DNA of 64,000 bases from Gemmiger sp. An87 (lineage in GTDB: Bacteria > Bacillota > Clostridia > Oscillospirales > Ruminococcaceae), in assembly GCF_002159185.1 (NCBI RefSeq), contig NZ_NFHD01000016.1, positions 1-64,000 of the forward strand, written 5' to 3'. The notes beneath the pieces are model-generated. The model made no database searches. It was not told the origin of the DNA and was given only the letters and a program-made list of their open reading frames with translations. A program made the position numbers and the translations under genes. The stretch's first letter is position 1; the number at the start of each line of letters is the position of its first letter. Positions 42,256-50,928 of this stretch are shown here, in pieces.

Positions 42256-43871
42256 GCCTGCTCCTCCTTTTCATTCAAAAGAAGGATCGCGCCGCTCTTT
42301 GCCTGCAGCGCCAGGGTGTTGCCCTGCAGCTTCGCCGCGCCGGGCAAGGTGGTCTTGTGCAGGCTCCAGCCCTCCTCCAGCGTCAGCTCTGCGGGCTGGC
42401 CGGAGAAGTTCATCACCGAGACCAGCTTCTGGCCGGGCATGCTGCGGCGGCAGACAAGCACCTGCGGCGCGGGGCACTCGATCTGGCAGTCACCCTGGGA
42501 CAGCACCGGCAGTTCGGTGCGCAGGCGGGCCAGACCGGCCAGATAGTGGAACAGGGAATCCGGATCCTTTTGCTGGGCCTCGGCACAGGGGATGGACTGG
42601 GGCTGCCAGCCAATCCAGGGCCGGGCAGTGGAAAAGCCGCCCCATTCCGCATCGCTCCAGTACATGGTGTTGCGGGAATGGTCCCGGCTGGCCTGGTTCA
42701 GTGCCCGCAGGCACTCCTCCTCCGGCTTGTTCTCCTGTTTTGCCTTGTGGTAGGCGATCACGCCCTGGATGTCCCGGGCATCGTCGATGCTGTGGCAGAC
42801 GTAGTTGTCCATGCCGATCTCGTCGCCGAAGTAGATGAAGGGATAGGCCCGGAAGGTCATGAGCAGGGTGAACAGGTTGCGGGCCTGGGCCTCGTCAAAG
42901 CCGAAGCGGCTGGGGAAGCGGGGCATGTCGTGGCTGCCGAAAAAGATGGTGGGCAGATGCTCGCCGGTGTACTCCCGGGCCATCCGGCCCAGCTCGGCGG
43001 CGAAGGCATCGAAGGTAAAGTGCTCCATGCTGCCCAGATTGAAGTTGAAGGTGGTGTCCAGCAGGTCGTCGTCCGCGTAGGGGCGGATCACATCCAGCTT
43101 GTCCGAGCTGATCTCACCCACCAGGAAGATGTCTCCCCGGCGCTTCATGTGGGTGCGCAGATCCCGCATGAACTGCCGGATGCCCGGCTGGTTCACGTCG
43201 TACTGATGAATCTGCTCACCGTCCGGCCCGGTGGGGTTGTCGGTCAGGCAATCGGTGAGGGAAAGGTTGTTGATCACATCCAGCCGGAAGCCGTCCACGC
43301 CCTGGTCGATCCAGAAATCCAGCATGCGGAACATCGCCTGCTTCACTTCCGGGTTGGTCCAGTTCAGGTCTGCCTGCTCCTTGGCGAAGGAGTGGTAGTA
43401 GTACATGCCGGTGGCTTCGTCCAGCTCCCAGGCCTTTTCGCCGAAGAAGGACTCCCAGTTATTGGGCTCGGCTCCGTTCACCGGCTCCTTCCAGATGTAC
43501 CAGTCCCGCTTGGGGTTCGACCGGCTGGAGCGGGATTCCTTGAACCAGGCGTGCTCGGTGGAGGTGTGGTTCATCACCACGTCTGCCAGCACCCGGATAC
43601 CCAGTTCATGAGCCTGACGGACAAATGCGCGGAAATCCTCCAGGGTACCGTAGTCCGGGTCCACGTTTTCGTAGTCGGAAACGTCATAGCCCTGGTCCAC
43701 CTTGGGGGACGGATAAAAGGGCGTGAGCCACACGCAGCCCACGCCCAGCTGTTTCAGATATTCCAGTTTGGAACGGATACCGATAAAATCGCCGATTCCG
43801 TCGCCGTTGCCGTCGCAGAAGCTCGGCATGTAGATCTGATAAAAAACGGTGTGCTTCCACCATTCGTTCAT
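42252..43871 (-). CDS. Alpha-glucosidase / oligo-1,6-glucosidase (GH13)
   Basis: 539 residues, cytoplasmic. The four GH13 regions are present: [17 protein letters not shown] with the nucleophile Asp, VGEISS with the acid/base Glu, and FFGSHDMPR with the stabilising Asp (Ser-His-Asp in place of the usual Asn-His-Asp). [18 protein letters not shown] is the usual start of the oligo-1,6-glucosidase/trehalulose-type branch, and the C-terminal beta domain is present. An alpha-glucosidase in a mannoside operon suggests mixed substrates such as glucose-containing oligosaccharides. It follows the LacI gene by 26 bases. Confidence 0.9.
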   Translation of the reverse strand: MNEWWKHTVFYQIYMPSFCDGNGDGIGDFIGIRSKLEYLKQLGVGCVWLTPFYPSPKVDQGYDVSDYENVDPDYGTLEDFRAFVRQAHELGIRVLADVVMNHTSTEHAWFKESRSSRSNPKRDWYIWKEPVNGAEPNNWESFFGEKAWELDEATGMYYYHSFAKEQADLNWTNPEVKQAMFRMLDFWIDQGVDGFRLDVINNLSLTDCLTDNPTGPDGEQIHQYDVNQPGIRQFMRDLRTHMKRRGDIFLVGEISSDKLDVIRPYADDDLLDTTFNFNLGSMEHFTFDAFAAELGRMAREYTGEHLPTIFFGSHDMPRFPSRFGFDEAQARNLFTLLMTFRAYPFIYFGDEIGMDNYVCHSIDDARDIQGVIAYHKAKQENKPEEECLRALNQASRDHSRNTMYWSDAEWGGFSTARPWIGWQPQSIPCAEAQQKDPDSLFHYLAGLARLRTELPVLSQGDCQIECPAPQVLVCRRSMPGQKLVSVMNFSGQPAELTLEEGWSLHKTTLPGAAKLQGNTLALQAKSGAILLLNEKEEQA

Positions 43872-43897
43872 AAGAGTTCCTCATTTCGTAGATCGTC

Positions 43898-44932
43898 TCA
43901 CACGGACTCCCGTTCCACGATCGTAACGCTCAGTGCAAGCTTCACCGGAATTTCGTCCGGGCAGGCGATGCGGTGCAGCAGGCGCTCCACCGCCTTTTGT
44001 CCCATCAGCTTTTTCTGCACATGAACCGTTGTGAGAGGGGGCGTGACCATGCGGCCGGGCTCGATGTCGTCGAAGCCTGCAACGCCCACGTCCTCAGGGA
44101 CCGAGATCCCGTTCTTTTGTAAGGTCTGCATCAGCAGAATGGCCAGCTCGTCGTTGGAGCAGACCAGAGCCTCCGGTTTTTCCGGAATATTCCGGTAAAG
44201 CTCCAGAAGATGTGCGCCATCCTGCTGGATTACGTAGTTTTCGATATCGCCGCAGGCAGAAAAACGCTCCAGATAATCCACCGATTCCCGGAAGCCTTTC
44301 AGCTTGAGATGGTCCTGCAGGGCCTTGAGTACACCCAGAAAGCGGTCGCGGGTGCTGGGGGTGTATTCCCGGTCGCCGAAAAAGCCGATGCGGGTATAGC
44401 CCCGGCGGATCAGCTCCACGGTCATGCGGTAGGCGCCGAAGTAGTTATCGGATACGACGCAGTCCAGCTGATGTGAGTTGGACTGGTGGTCCGCCAGCAC
44501 GATGGGGATGTTGTATTCCATCAGCCGGGCCAGGAAATTATCGTCGATGGAGCCCACCACGATCACGCCGGACACCCGGTTTTCCTGCACGCTGGCGGGC
44601 ACCTCCTCGGCTTCGAAGGAACTGATGATCACATCGTAGCCGTCCTTTTTGGCGGCCTCCTCGATGCCCAGAAGAATCCGGCCGTAAAACCGGAAATCCC
44701 GGAAAAAGCGGTGACGCAGCAGCACGCAGATGTTTTTGCTGCCCGGGACGCGGGCGGGTCCGGCCGGTTTGGCCTGCTTGATCTCGTAGCCGATATTCTG
44801 GGCAATCTCAATTACCTGACGGCGGGTCTCGTCGCTTACGCCGGGCCGGTCCTTCAGGGCCAGGGAGACCGCGTTTACCGACAGGCCCAGTTGGTCGGCA
44901 ATATCCTTCATGGTTGCAGTTTTCCGTTTCAT
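43898..44932 (-). CDS. LacI-family regulator of the mannan locus
   Basis: 344 residues. TMKDIADQLGLSVNAVSLALKDRPGVS is the DNA-binding start, followed by the hinge and a sugar-binding fold (VLADHQSNSHQLDCVVSDN, VCSNDELAILLMQTL, VAGFDDIEPGRM). It heads the operon GH13-GH2-cdd-mutase-manA-ROK and lies behind the terminator of the transporter operon, so it probably controls both halves. A GATTCACTTTA in its upstream region resembles the repeated TCACTTGA at 50.5 kb. Confidence 0.9.
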   Translation of the reverse strand: MKRKTATMKDIADQLGLSVNAVSLALKDRPGVSDETRRQVIEIAQNIGYEIKQAKPAGPARVPGSKNICVLLRHRFFRDFRFYGRILLGIEEAAKKDGYDVIISSFEAEEVPASVQENRVSGVIVVGSIDDNFLARLMEYNIPIVLADHQSNSHQLDCVVSDNYFGAYRMTVELIRRGYTRIGFFGDREYTPSTRDRFLGVLKALQDHLKLKGFRESVDYLERFSACGDIENYVIQQDGAHLLELYRNIPEKPEALVCSNDELAILLMQTLQKNGISVPEDVGVAGFDDIEPGRMVTPPLTTVHVQKKLMGQKAVERLLHRIACPDEIPVKLALSVTIVERESV

Positions 44933-45060
44933 GTTGCCTCACCGCTTTCTTGCTTCATTGATTCACTTTATTTTATCACATTTCCCAGTATATTTGTAGC
45001 GGATGATTCAATTTACTCCACGGGAAACAACAGCTGCTTTTACTTTAAAAATAATTCGTG

Positions 45061-45096
45061 TAAAGAAAAGGCCGGCAGCCAAAGCGGCTGCCGGCC
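45061..45096 (-). terminator. Terminator of the transporter-GH130 operon
   Basis: GGCCGGCAGCC (45070-45080) and GGCTGCCGGCC (45086-45096) form an 11-bp stem; TTTTCTTTA follows on the minus strand. It separates GH130 from the LacI gene. Confidence 0.88.
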
Positions 45097-45117
45097 CGAA
45101 AAATGGACGAAAGGCGG

Positions 45118-46197
45118 TCAAACCGTTTCCATCGCGTCGAAAATGTCCTGCAGGGGAATGTCCACCCGGCAGATTTTGTCATCGGCTGCGCCGTAGTAGA
45201 TCACCACGTCGCTGCCCTCCAGCAGGCAGCCGCAGGTGAACACCACGTTGCCGAAGAAGCCGTTGCGCTCGTACTCGGCCTCGGGCTGCAGGATGGGCTC
45301 GCGGGTGCGGGCCAGGATGTGGGAGGGATCATCCTTGTCCAGCAGGAAGGCGCCCAGGCAGTAACGGTTGTTCCGGTCGGCCGCGTGGTAGATCTTCACC
45401 CAGCCCTTGTCGGTGAGGAAGGGTACCGCGCCGCCGCCGATGCGGCCGTTGTCCCAGCGCTCGCTGTCCTTGGACAGGCCGCAGAAGTGCTTCTGCTCGC
45501 CCCAGTGGATCAGGTCGGGGGATTTGGCCAGCCACATTTCCGGGCCGCCGATGGCGCTGGGCACCGGACGGTTGAAGGCCATGTACATGCCGCCGATCTT
45601 CTCGGGGAAGATGGTCACGTCCTTATTTTCCGGCGCAAAGATTACGCCGTGGCGGGTGAACTGCTCAAAGTCCCGGGTGCTGATCAGCGAGGTGGCGGGG
45701 CCGTTGGGGGTCACCGAGGTGTAGTTGATGTAGTACACATCGCCGATCTGGGTGATGCGGGGGTCCTCCATGCCCCAGGATTCCTCCTCGGAGCTGGGCA
45801 GGATGGAGGGCTGCTCGGCAATTTCGAAGTGCACGCCGTCGGTGCTGCGGGCCACCCGCAGGTGGGACAGAGAAGTCAGGTTCACGATCTTGCCGCGGGC
45901 CGCGCCGGCGCGGTGAATCTCGCGGGAGTCCGAGAAGTCCAGCTCGGGATGCTCACTCTTCACAAAGGTAATCACGTCGATCTGGTCGGTGCCGTTGTTG
46001 TTTACGACTACGGGCACGCGGACCTCGTCCTCGCTGGTGCCCACGGCGGACTCGGCCACCCGGCACAGCAGGATCACCTGGTCATTGTAGCGTGCAACGC
46101 CGCAGTTGAACACGCCCTCCACTTTAAAGTCCGGACGGCTGGGCTTTACGTCGGAAGGACAGATCAGCGGGTTTTTTTCACAACGTTTGATGTTCAT
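45118..46197 (-). CDS. GH130 mannoside phosphorylase
   Basis: 359 residues, a five-bladed beta-propeller of family GH130. The family phosphorolyses beta-mannosides to mannose-1-phosphate. The catalytic Asp lies in WGMEDPRITQIGDVYYINYT; FNCGVARYNDQVILLCRVAE, APENKDVTIFPEKIGG and GRIGGGAVP are substrate and phosphate-site regions. Parts of it (VKPSRPDFKVEG, LLCRVAE) remind me of the beta-1,2-mannobiose/oligomannan phosphorylase branch and not the beta-1,4 one, but I cannot settle the linkage by reading. It follows the two permeases in one operon. Confidence 0.87.
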   Translation of the reverse strand: MNIKRCEKNPLICPSDVKPSRPDFKVEGVFNCGVARYNDQVILLCRVAESAVGTSEDEVRVPVVVNNNGTDQIDVITFVKSEHPELDFSDSREIHRAGAARGKIVNLTSLSHLRVARSTDGVHFEIAEQPSILPSSEEESWGMEDPRITQIGDVYYINYTSVTPNGPATSLISTRDFEQFTRHGVIFAPENKDVTIFPEKIGGMYMAFNRPVPSAIGGPEMWLAKSPDLIHWGEQKHFCGLSKDSERWDNGRIGGGAVPFLTDKGWVKIYHAADRNNRYCLGAFLLDKDDPSHILARTREPILQPEAEYERNGFFGNVVFTCGCLLEGSDVVIYYGAADDKICRVDIPLQDIFDAMETV

Positions 46198-46219
46198 ACA
46201 AGGATACCCCTTTCGGTCG

Positions 46220-47050
46220 TTACTTCAGCATGAAGCTGATGCCCTCTTTGAAGTATTTCGAGAAGCACAGGAACAGAATGATGATGGGCAGGGTCAGGAT
46301 CACCGACGCTGCGTACATGGGACCGGGGAAGGCGCCCATGGGCTTGAACTGGGTGGAGATCAACACGTTCAGGGTCTGCATCTTGATGTCGGGAGAGATC
46401 AGCATATCCCACATCAGCTCACTCCAGCGCTGCATGAAGATGGACAGGAATACGATGGTGCTTACCGACTTGGTAACCGGCAGAGCGATGCTCCACAGAA
46501 TGCGCAGATCGCCGGCGCCGTCGATGCGGGCCGCCTCAAACACCGCGCCGGGCACGGTCTTGAAGTAGTTGATGTACATGAAGATGGCCCAGATGGAGAT
46601 ACACATGGGGATGATCATACCCGCATAGGTGTTGGCCAGAGACTTGGCGATCATGTAGCGGGGGACCAGCAGGATGATGGTTGGGAAGAACATCTGGAAC
46701 AGCAGAGAGTCCATGATGAATTTCTCGCCCCGAAATCCCAGCTTGGACAGGGTATAGCCCATGGCCAGGCCGATGGCCACCGAGATCACCGCGGTGGGCA
46801 GAGAAACCAGCAGCGAGTTCAGCAGTGCGCGAATCCACATCATGGAGTTGGTGGCGCCGCCCTTGCCGATCAGGTATTCATAGCTGCGCAGGGTCAGGCT
46901 GGTGGGAGCAAGGGTCTTGTCCACCATATCCCAGGGCTGGAGCGACTGCACCACCATGTAGTAGAAGGGGAACAGCGAGATCGCCAGCAGGATCAGTGTG
47001 GCCGCCATGATGAGGACGGTTTTCACAGAGACTTTCTTTTTCATCGTCAA
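46220..47050 (-). CDS. Sugar ABC transporter permease, MalG type
   Basis: 276 residues, six predicted helices with the EAA loop FEAARIDGAGDLRILWSIALP. It forms the inner-membrane channel with the preceding permease. The C-terminus FKEGISFMLK is typical of the family. AGGAGG lies upstream of the start. As in the alpha-glucan module there is no ATPase gene nearby. Confidence 0.88.
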   Translation of the reverse strand: MTMKKKVSVKTVLIMAATLILLAISLFPFYYMVVQSLQPWDMVDKTLAPTSLTLRSYEYLIGKGGATNSMMWIRALLNSLLVSLPTAVISVAIGLAMGYTLSKLGFRGEKFIMDSLLFQMFFPTIILLVPRYMIAKSLANTYAGMIIPMCISIWAIFMYINYFKTVPGAVFEAARIDGAGDLRILWSIALPVTKSVSTIVFLSIFMQRWSELMWDMLISPDIKMQTLNVLISTQFKPMGAFPGPMYAASVILTLPIIILFLCFSKYFKEGISFMLK

Positions 47051-47059
47051 AGGTCCTCC

Positions 47060-47959
47060 TTAAAAGCCGAACCGCTTGTTGAGCTTGTCCGACACAAAGT
47101 TCACGATGCGCAGAGTCACGAAGATCTGCACTGCGCTGGCGATGGCCATGGCCGCGCCGTAGCCGGACTGGAAGCGGGTAAAGGACGTGTTGTAGATCTC
47201 CAGCTGCCAGGTGGTGGTGGAGAGGTTGGGGCCGCCGCCGGTGAGCAGGAAGGGCTCGGTGTAGATGCCGAACGCCAGGCCGGTGGCCAGTACCAGAACG
47301 GTGGTGAGGGTGGGCATGATCATGGGCAGAGTGACGTGGAGCAGCTTGTGCAGGCCGGTGGAGCCGTCCAGTGCGGCAGCCTCGTTTACGTCGGTGCCGA
47401 TGCTCTCGATGCCGGACAGGATGAACAGTGCATAGTAGCCGGACATCTTCCACACCACGATGCCCACCATCACGCCGAAGGCGTAGCGCTCGTCGGTGAG
47501 CCAGTTGATGGTCAGGCCGAAGTTGTTGCGCAGGAACTCATTGAAGATGGAGTTGTAGTTAAAGAAGTATTTCACCACAACGGAGGTGGCAACGCCGGAG
47601 GTGAGGTAAGGGATAAAGAACAGCACCGCAACGATGCCTTTGATCTTGTCCGGCAGCTTGGAGACCAGCAGCGCGATCACCAGACCGAAGAAGAAGCACA
47701 GCAGCACCACCGGCAGCAGATACCGGTAGGAGTTGATAAATGCGGCCTGAACCTTGGGATCAGAGAAAAGGTCGAGGAAATTTTTGGCCCCCACAAAGGT
47801 TTTGTCTTTGGACATCAGGTTCCAGTCCATCGTGGACAGCCAGAATGCCCAGATGAGGGGCAGTAAAAAGAACACCAGCGAATACAGCAGGTAAGGCGCG
47901 TTGAGCGCCCAGCCCACCAGCTCGCGGCGGCGGTTGGTCGCGTTGGTTTTCTTCATCAT
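47060..47959 (-). CDS. Sugar ABC transporter permease, MalF type
   Basis: 299 residues, six predicted helices; the EAA loop reads NEAAALDGSTGLHKLLHVTLP. A long periplasmic loop between helices 1 and 2 is absent, as in most Firmicutes. It follows the binding protein gene after a strong attenuator hairpin and precedes its partner permease by 9 bases. Confidence 0.88.
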   Translation of the reverse strand: MMKKTNATNRRRELVGWALNAPYLLYSLVFFLLPLIWAFWLSTMDWNLMSKDKTFVGAKNFLDLFSDPKVQAAFINSYRYLLPVVLLCFFFGLVIALLVSKLPDKIKGIVAVLFFIPYLTSGVATSVVVKYFFNYNSIFNEFLRNNFGLTINWLTDERYAFGVMVGIVVWKMSGYYALFILSGIESIGTDVNEAAALDGSTGLHKLLHVTLPMIMPTLTTVLVLATGLAFGIYTEPFLLTGGGPNLSTTTWQLEIYNTSFTRFQSGYGAAMAIASAVQIFVTLRIVNFVSDKLNKRFGF

Positions 47960-47974
47960 GCAACACTCCTGTTC

Positions 47975-48025
47975 AAAAAAATGCGGGGCCGCGCAATGCC
48001 TTCAAACGGCTCGCGCGGCCCCGCA
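47975..48025 (-). terminator. Attenuator between binding protein and permease genes
   Basis: TGCGGGGCCGCGC (47982-47994) and GCGCGGCCCCGCA (48013-48025) form a 13-bp stem, followed on the minus strand by seven T. It should stop most transcription after the binding protein gene, leaving a smaller share for the permeases. Confidence 0.85.
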
Positions 48026-48037
48026 CAAAAGGTACGA

Positions 48038-49435
48038 TTACTCCAGGCCGCCAGCGGTCTTCATGGCTTCCATGGCCGCATCCACGTAGCTGGATGCGTC
48101 GGGGGCATTGCCCGCCTCAGCCTGCATCACGTCGTTCATGTAGGGACCGGTGCAGGTTTCGGTGAAGGCAGTCCAGATGTCAGCGTCCTTATCGGTGGCC
48201 AGGCCGGGGATGGAGTAGGGAACCCACTGGGCCAGATCAGCCAGCTCGGGGTACTCTTCCATGATGGCGGTAAAGGTCTCGCTGGTGTTCAGGTCGCCGC
48301 GGACGGGCAGCATGGTGGTGGCTTCCAGCCACTCCAGATCGGACTGAGCGGAATTCTCAGCATTGTAGACCCACTTTACGAATTCCACAGCGCCCAGATG
48401 CTCTTCCTCGGAGATGTTGTCGGCCTTGTAGAAGGCCAGGCCCTTGGAGTCGGCGTAGTTGTAGGGCTTGTCGCCGGCGTTGTTCACCAGAGCGGGGCCG
48501 TAAACGTAATCCTCACCGTAAACCACGTTGTTCTCGCGGTACAGGGAGATCTCCCAGGGGGCGTTGATGGAAACCAGCACGGAGGGCTGCTCTTCCAGCC
48601 AGATGCTGGACAGTTCGCCCTGCTGGATGGTGTTGCCGAAGGTGCCGATCACTTCCATCGCCTGGATGGCAGCGTCACGGTCCATGGTCAGCTTGTTGCC
48701 TTCCACGATGCTCTTGCCGCCGGACACGCCGTTGTAGATCATCATGAAGTCAAACCAGCGATCCCAGTACTGGTCGGGACGGGTCAGAGAGGGACGGTAG
48801 AAGGAATGAGTCACGCCAACCTCGGCAAGGGCGTCCTTGTTGGCGGCAAAGGCCTTCATAACCTCGGTGAACTCGGCCACGGTCTCGGGGGCCTTATCGT
48901 AGCCCAGAGCCTGCAGGCCCTTCATGTTCCACTGCCAGACCATGGGGTTCACGTACAGGGGCAGAACATACTGCTTGCCGTCGATGGCCCAGGCGTCCAT
49001 GGTCTCGCCCATGGCGCGGGATTCCACCACGTCGTTGAACCAGTCCTCGCTGGACAGGTCGTAGACCACGTCGGAAGCGGCCAGGGTGGCGGCGAAGCCG
49101 CGGTTTACGTTCTCGGAAACGGCAGGAGCGGTGCCGGTGGCGATGGCATTCTGGATGCCAGCCTCAGAAGAAGGAGTTTCGGGCATCTGCTGCACCTTCA
49201 CGGTAACGGTCTTGCCGTTCACCTGAGTGCCGGTGGCGTTGAATGCCTGTGCGCGGGATTCCCACAGGTTGTACTGCACCTGCTGGGGAGCGGTCCAGAA
49301 ATCCACCACGATGGTGTCGCCGCTCGCGGCGGTGGCGCCGGAACCGGATGCAGCGTCAGAGCCGCCGCAGCCTACCAGAGAAACCGCTGCCATGGTTGCC
49401 GCCATGAGCAAGGCGGCGCACTGTTTGATTTTCAC
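48038..49435 (-). CDS. Sugar ABC transporter binding lipoprotein
   Basis: 465 residues. The signal peptide ends in SLVGC, giving lipidated Cys23, then a Ser/Ala/Gly linker and a family-1 solute-binding fold. It would capture manno-oligosaccharides outside the cell for the two permeases that follow; the ligand is inferred from the GH130 and beta-mannosidase genes. It is only distantly similar to the binding protein at 3796-5157, so the two transporters are separate systems. Confidence 0.88.
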   Translation of the reverse strand: MKIKQCAALLMAATMAAVSLVGCGGSDAASGSGATAASGDTIVVDFWTAPQQVQYNLWESRAQAFNATGTQVNGKTVTVKVQQMPETPSSEAGIQNAIATGTAPAVSENVNRGFAATLAASDVVYDLSSEDWFNDVVESRAMGETMDAWAIDGKQYVLPLYVNPMVWQWNMKGLQALGYDKAPETVAEFTEVMKAFAANKDALAEVGVTHSFYRPSLTRPDQYWDRWFDFMMIYNGVSGGKSIVEGNKLTMDRDAAIQAMEVIGTFGNTIQQGELSSIWLEEQPSVLVSINAPWEISLYRENNVVYGEDYVYGPALVNNAGDKPYNYADSKGLAFYKADNISEEEHLGAVEFVKWVYNAENSAQSDLEWLEATTMLPVRGDLNTSETFTAIMEEYPELADLAQWVPYSIPGLATDKDADIWTAFTETCTGPYMNDVMQAEAGNAPDASSYVDAAMEAMKTAGGLE

Positions 49436-49494
49436 GTTGTTTTCCTCCTTAGAATTTCTATTTCAAAGAGCCCTCGTTGTTGAACCGGCTCTTA

Positions 49495-50430
49495 TCAAAC
49501 ATTTTGAAAGGGATCGTCGATGGTGATCACGTGGCCCTCGGCGTCGCTTACACCGCAGTACAGCCGGGCTTTGCCGTCTGCCTGCCGCACAAGGCCGCCG
49601 CTGAAGATTACATCCTCCAGGTCGGGGCGTTTGCTGGGGCCGTCCTGGAAGTTGCACCGCATGGCAATGATCTTCATGGGGCTGTATTCGCCGGTGCTCC
49701 AGTCGAATACAAAGGCCGCGGAATGGTAATGCCGGTCGCCCTTTTCATCGTAGCGGGCGATGTGGGCCAGAACACCCACCTTGCTGCCGCCCAGAGCGTG
49801 CAGCTCGTTGGCGCCGCCCCATTCCTCGGGCAGGAACTGCTGCTCCAGAATGGTGGCCTGCTCGATGTGAGCGATGTCCAGCTGGGAGAGATTGTCCAGA
49901 ATGATCCAGCCGATCTTACCCCGGCCGCCCACGGCGCCCTGGGGCCGGGTCATCACCAGCACCCGGCCGTCTGCCAGCTGGTGCAGGCGGATGTCCTTCA
50001 TCCGGTCCGGGCCGTGGGTGAAGCGCTGAAGGCCGGCCAGATGCTCGCCTTTATAGAAAACGGTGCGGTAGTTCAGCTGGCCGGGGTTTTCCTCGTCGTC
50101 GAAAACCTCCACGCCGCCCACCACCAGCTGGCCGTCGATGCGGCACACGAAGGGGTCCTGCAGATTCAGGCGGGGCAGGGCATCGTCTGCGGTCCACTCG
50201 TAACCGCTGCCCTTGAAAAACACCACCTGGGAATATTCACTGTCCCGGCTTTCCACCCGGCCGGCGATGTACTGGGCGCCGCCGTCCTCAAACGGTGCGG
50301 TGATGTTGTAAACGTCCTTGTTATCGCCTGCGCCGTAAAAATGAAGCCGGCTGGCTGTGTCCTTTTCGTTCCGGTGATTAAATTGCGCCACCAGATCCAG
50401 ACATCTGCGAAGGGTTTGGGTGTTTTCCAT
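49495..50430 (-). CDS. DUF1861 protein, GH130-like propeller
   Basis: 311 residues without signal peptide. KDVYNITAPF, IAGRVESRDSEYSQVVFF, LQDPFVCRIDGQLVVGGVEVF, HGPDRMKDIRL and GGRGKIGW match what I recall of DUF1861, a five-bladed beta-propeller family related in fold to GH130/GH43/GH32. An acidic residue in each key loop fits a glycosidase or phosphorylase active site, but the reaction is not something I can name. It is the first gene of the transporter operon, which points to action on the imported mannoside. Confidence 0.75.
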   Translation of the reverse strand: MENTQTLRRCLDLVAQFNHRNEKDTASRLHFYGAGDNKDVYNITAPFEDGGAQYIAGRVESRDSEYSQVVFFKGSGYEWTADDALPRLNLQDPFVCRIDGQLVVGGVEVFDDEENPGQLNYRTVFYKGEHLAGLQRFTHGPDRMKDIRLHQLADGRVLVMTRPQGAVGGRGKIGWIILDNLSQLDIAHIEQATILEQQFLPEEWGGANELHALGGSKVGVLAHIARYDEKGDRHYHSAAFVFDWSTGEYSPMKIIAMRCNFQDGPSKRPDLEDVIFSGGLVRQADGKARLYCGVSDAEGHVITIDDPFQNV

Positions 50431-50928
50431 GTAAAAGCCCCCTTGTGCTCTGTGCTTTATTCACATTTTCGAGTGAATTCAACTTGATTTTTATGGTTGA
50501 GATTCACTTGCTTTGCTGGTCTAAGAGTACTGTATTTTCAAGTGAAAGTCAAGCGCTCACTTGATTTTTCATCGTTTTGACGCATTGGATAACTTGAATT
50601 TGTGCAATCAAACAACGAAAACAAGCAATTTTCAAGTAGATAGACGATTTTTTAACGAAAATAGGACAGGAAGGATGTGGCGGATAAATCAAGGATATAA
50701 GCGGTTTTGGTGACTTTGTTTCGGATTTTTAGGGAGAGCGCACGACGGAAGGAGGTGAGGAAAAGGAGAAAATTGCGGATTTGGTTGTTAAAGTGAATAA
50801 TTATCAATTTCAATTATAATAAAGTGAAAAGATTGGGGCATCTGTCAATGGATATGTTCCCCGCAGCGCGCTACACTATACTGGAAAGCGAAAAACGCTC
50901 CAAACCAAGCAAAGTGAGGGATATATAA
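50431..50928. promoter_or_regulatory. Divergent control region of the mannan locus
   Basis: This 498-base AT-rich gap holds no gene. It contains the leftward transporter promoter, a cluster of TCAAGTGA/TCACTTGA boxes (50471-50564), and towards the right a TATAAT at 50815-50820 and TATACT at 50877-50882 that may serve the alcohol dehydrogenase gene, both without a clear -35 box. AAGTGAA occurs again near 50790 and 50822, so both directions may share a regulator. Confidence 0.55.
50524..50552 (-). promoter_or_regulatory. Promoter of the mannan transporter operon
   Basis: On the minus strand TTGACT (50552-50547), 17 bases and TACTCT (50529-50524). The -35 box and spacer are overlapped by TCAAGTGA (50538-50545) and TCAAGCGCTCACTTGA (50549-50564), a likely operator pair. 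Confidence 0.65.

Noticed and set aside
36664-42546. A 1960-codon open frame on the plus strand
   Set aside because: It is antisense to the ROK, manA, mutase, cdd and GH2 genes, all of which carry clear catalytic motifs. The long openness follows from GC-rich codon bias; the translated text is low-complexity and rich in Gly, His, Leu and Val.
42149-42838. A Cys-rich plus-strand frame with [10 protein letters not shown] repeats
   Set aside because: The apparent repeat protein is only the complement of the 30-bp repeats in the beta-mannosidase gene.
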